DNA of 64,000 bases from Schauerella fraxinea (GTDB taxonomy: Bacteria; Pseudomonadota; Gammaproteobacteria; Burkholderiales; Burkholderiaceae_B): positions 868,001 through 932,000 of the forward strand of contig JAVDKL010000001.1 in the NCBI GenBank assembly GCA_030849965.1, written 5' to 3'. The notes beneath the pieces were generated by a model. That model did no database searches and was not told where the DNA came from. It worked only from the letters and a program-made list of their open reading frames with translations. Made by a program: the position numbers and the translations under genes. Below, in pieces: positions 61,772 to 64,000 of this stretch. How positions within the stretch are numbered: position 1 is the stretch's first letter; each line of letters starts with the position of its first letter.

Positions 61772-64000
61772 TCAAATACGCTGACGCGCGTCGTGCTGCG
61801 CAATGATGGCATCCCGCAAGTGCGCGAGACTGGCCTCGACACGAGCATCGTCCAAGGTCACCTCAGTGTCCTGAAGCCAGAAGCGGAACGCAAGACTTTT
61901 TTCAGCGCGCGCCTGATCGCTGTCGCTCTTGTCGCGCCACACATCGAACACCTTCACATCCTGCACGATGGCCAGTTCGGGCAAGCGTGCGATTGTTTGT
62001 GCGATCGTGTCGAGCACGGCTTGCGCCGTCACCGACACATCCACCCACAGTGCCAGGTCGCGCACCACGATGGGCTGGCGCGAAAGCTCAGTCACCTGTG
62101 GCAAGGCGCCTTGCATGACGGCTTCGGCATCCAGCTCGAAGACGATCGGCGGATGCTGCAACTCGGCCTGCTGGGTCCAACGCGGATGCCATTCGCCGAT
62201 CCAGCCAATCTCGCGACCGTCCAGCGAAATGCGCGCACTGCGGCCGGGATGCAAGGCGGGATACTGGGCGCTTTCGAAGCGCACCTGCGATCCGCGGGCG
62301 CCGAAGAGTGCCTGCACGTCCATCTTCACGTCAAAGAAATCGACCTGGCGCGAAGCCACGCCCCACTGCTCTTCGACCACCGGTCCCCATGCTGCGCCGG
62401 CAATGCGCATCGGCTGATGTATACCGGCAACGGTGAGGTCGCCTTCGGTCACGCTATCGTCGCGGCTGAACACCCGGCCGAATTCGAACACGCGCACACG
62501 GCTTTGCTTGCGGTTGGCGTTGTGGCGGATATTGGCCACCAAGCCCCCGAGCAAACTCGAACGCATGACCGCCAATTGACTGGCGATCGGATTCAACAAA
62601 TTGATCGGATTGTCGTTGCCGGCAAAGTCGCTTTCCCAAGCGCGTTCGACGAAGCTGAAATTGACGACTTCCTGATAGTCCTGCAGCGCGAGCACGCGGC
62701 GCACGGCATGGGCCGGACGAATCGCTTCGGGCTCCGAACGCATCTTGGCGCGCGCCACCGGCGGCACATCGGGAATACGCTCAAAGCCATAAACGCGTGC
62801 CACTTCTTCGATCAGATCTTCTTCGATCGTGATGTCGAAACGGTACGACGGCGGCGCCACGACAAAGGCATCGCCTTGCTTCTCGAACGGCAGATTCAAA
62901 CGGGTGAAAATATCGCTCACGGCTGCTGCGTCGACATCGATGCCGAGCACCTGACGGCAACGCGCCAGGCGCATCGTCACGGGCATGCGTTTGGGCAGAT
63001 TGACGATCTGATCGTCGACCGGGCCCACTTGTCCGCCGCAAATATCCACCAGCAAACGCGTGATGCGCTCGATGTGATCGGGGATGCTGTCGTAATCCAC
63101 GCCGCGCTCGAAACGATGGCTGGCTTCGGAGCTGAACTTGAAACGGCGCGCGCGCCCGGCGATGGCCTCGGGCCACCAGAACGCGGCTTCCAGATAGATG
63201 TTCTGCGTATCGAGCGTCACGGCCGACGCATCGCCGCCCATGATGCCGGCCAGGCTTTCTACCGTATCGCCCACCGCGACCACACCGATGTCGGTGTCGA
63301 GCGCCACCGTTTGGCCATTGAGCAGCAGCAGCGATTCGCCTGCCTTGCCCCAACGTACCGTCAGTCCGCCGGCGACCCGGTCGAGGTCGAACACGTGCGT
63401 AGGACGGCCCAGCTCGAGCATCACATAATTCGAGATATCGACCAGCGCCGAAATGCTGCGCTGACCGGCGCGCTCGAGACGCTCACGCATCCAGTCGGGC
63501 GTTTGCGCGCGTGCATTGACACCGCGAATCACACGACCGGCAAAGCGACCGCACAGATCGGGCGCCTGTACGTCGACCGCCAGACGGTCGTCAATCGACG
63601 GCGCCACTGGCGTGTAGGTCGGCATCTTGAGCGGCACGCCGGTGAGCGCGGACACCTCGCGCGCCACACCCAGCATCGACAAGCAGTCGGCGCGATTGGG
63701 CGTGAGCTTGAGGGTGAAGAGCGTGTCGTCCAGGTCGAGCGCGTCGCGCACCGACGTGCCCGGCGCGAGCGTATCGGCCAGCGGCAGCAAACCGGCATGG
63801 TCTTGCGACAAGCCCAGTTCGCGTGCGGAGCACAACATGCCGAACGACTCGACGCCACGCATCTTGGCTTTGCCGATTTTCATGCCGCCCGGCAGTTCGG
63901 CGCCGATGCGTGCTAACGGCACCGTCAGGCCAGCGGCCGCATTCGGCGCACCGCACACGATCTGCACCAAGGGGCCGGTGCCGTCATCGACTTGGCACAC
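61772..64000 (-). CDS. pheT: Phenylalanyl-tRNA synthetase beta subunit (N-terminus outside window)
   Basis: The last 742 residues of an enzyme of about 800. PheT is the large subunit of the cytoplasmic (alpha-beta)2 synthetase that charges tRNA-Phe. The visible part begins in the tRNA-binding (EMAP-like) domain ([35 protein letters not shown]). It continues through the B3/B4 editing domain and the B5 domain, and ends with the ferredoxin-like anticodon-binding domain ([18 protein letters not shown]). The codon at the very edge is not the real start. The gene order pheT, ihfA, merR is standard. Confidence 0.96.
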   Translation of the reverse strand: MCQVDDGTGPLVQIVCGAPNAAAGLTVPLARIGAELPGGMKIGKAKMRGVESFGMLCSARELGLSQDHAGLLPLADTLAPGTSVRDALDLDDTLFTLKLTPNRADCLSMLGVAREVSALTGVPLKMPTYTPVAPSIDDRLAVDVQAPDLCGRFAGRVIRGVNARAQTPDWMRERLERAGQRSISALVDISNYVMLELGRPTHVFDLDRVAGGLTVRWGKAGESLLLLNGQTVALDTDIGVVAVGDTVESLAGIMGGDASAVTLDTQNIYLEAAFWWPEAIAGRARRFKFSSEASHRFERGVDYDSIPDHIERITRLLVDICGGQVGPVDDQIVNLPKRMPVTMRLARCRQVLGIDVDAAAVSDIFTRLNLPFEKQGDAFVVAPPSYRFDITIEEDLIEEVARVYGFERIPDVPPVARAKMRSEPEAIRPAHAVRRVLALQDYQEVVNFSFVERAWESDFAGNDNPINLLNPIASQLAVMRSSLLGGLVANIRHNANRKQSRVRVFEFGRVFSRDDSVTEGDLTVAGIHQPMRIAGAAWGPVVEEQWGVASRQVDFFDVKMDVQALFGARGSQVRFESAQYPALHPGRSARISLDGREIGWIGEWHPRWTQQAELQHPPIVFELDAEAVMQGALPQVTELSRQPIVVRDLALWVDVSVTAQAVLDTIAQTIARLPELAIVQDVKVFDVWRDKSDSDQARAEKSLAFRFWLQDTEVTLDDARVEASLAHLRDAIIAQHDARQRI

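Overview
The window looks like the chromosome of a GC-rich betaproteobacterium of the order Burkholderiales, probably near Alcaligenaceae or Burkholderiaceae. Support comes from the codon use, a pheT-ihfA-merR-tRNA-Pro tail, a BvgAS-like phosphorelay, a LexA box of the CTGT-N8-ACAG type and the imuA-imuB-dnaE2 mutagenesis cassette. The taxon is inferred from gene content only. No plasmid, prophage or insertion-sequence genes are visible. Coding is dense and most genes have clear family assignments.

Layout: 1-0.83 kb is the 3' end of treY (trehalose synthesis). 1.07-6.2 kb is a MarR-controlled efflux operon (FUSC pump, DUF1656, HlyD adaptor, outer-membrane lipoprotein). 6.3-10 kb holds a DUF1272 protein, a PAP2 phosphatase lipoprotein with autotransporter-type repeats, and a diguanylate cyclase. 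10-13.4 kb has a large MscS channel and an esterase on the minus strand. 13.5-19.4 kb is the SOS cassette imuA-imuB-dnaE2. 19.4-22.2 kb has a D-amino-acid dehydrogenase-like enzyme, a divergent LysR regulator and yqeY. 22.2-27.5 kb has a BvgS-like kinase with its BvgA-like regulator, dinB and a hotdog thioesterase. 27.6-33 kb has a lipoprotein, an S9 peptidase and a class A penicillin-binding protein. 33-37.2 kb has an AraC/SDR divergent pair, a PrpA-like phosphatase and a PepSY membrane protein. 37.2-41.4 kb has an Atm1-type ABC exporter, a MobA-like transferase, xdhC and a Rieske protein. 41.4-43 kb is a slightly AT-richer pocket with two orphan genes.

43-49.8 kb is a tight six-gene operon: an amidohydrolase, a complete SsuABC-type importer and a flavin monooxygenase, probably for scavenging an organosulfur (or similar) compound. 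Its last gene runs tail-to-tail into a second large MscS channel, with a 188-bp coding overlap. 52-53.8 kb has an aldo-keto reductase, cspA and a 51-residue DUF3309 membrane protein. 53.9-56.1 kb is the most unusual gene: one chain joining a Gln-type thiol dioxygenase (cupin) to four rhodanese modules, only one of which keeps its active cysteine. 56.3-60.2 kb has a GGDEF/EAL protein and an orphan hybrid kinase. The window ends with tRNA-Pro(GGG), merR, ihfA and pheT, the last cut by the right edge.

Themes: sulfur metabolism (importer/monooxygenase operon plus the dioxygenase-rhodanese fusion), DNA-damage tolerance (ImuAB/DnaE2, Pol IV), signalling (two hybrid kinases, two c-di-GMP proteins) and envelope functions. 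Short tandem arrays with 14-, 16- and 19-bp units lie between genes; the 14-bp and 19-bp units share a 9-base core.
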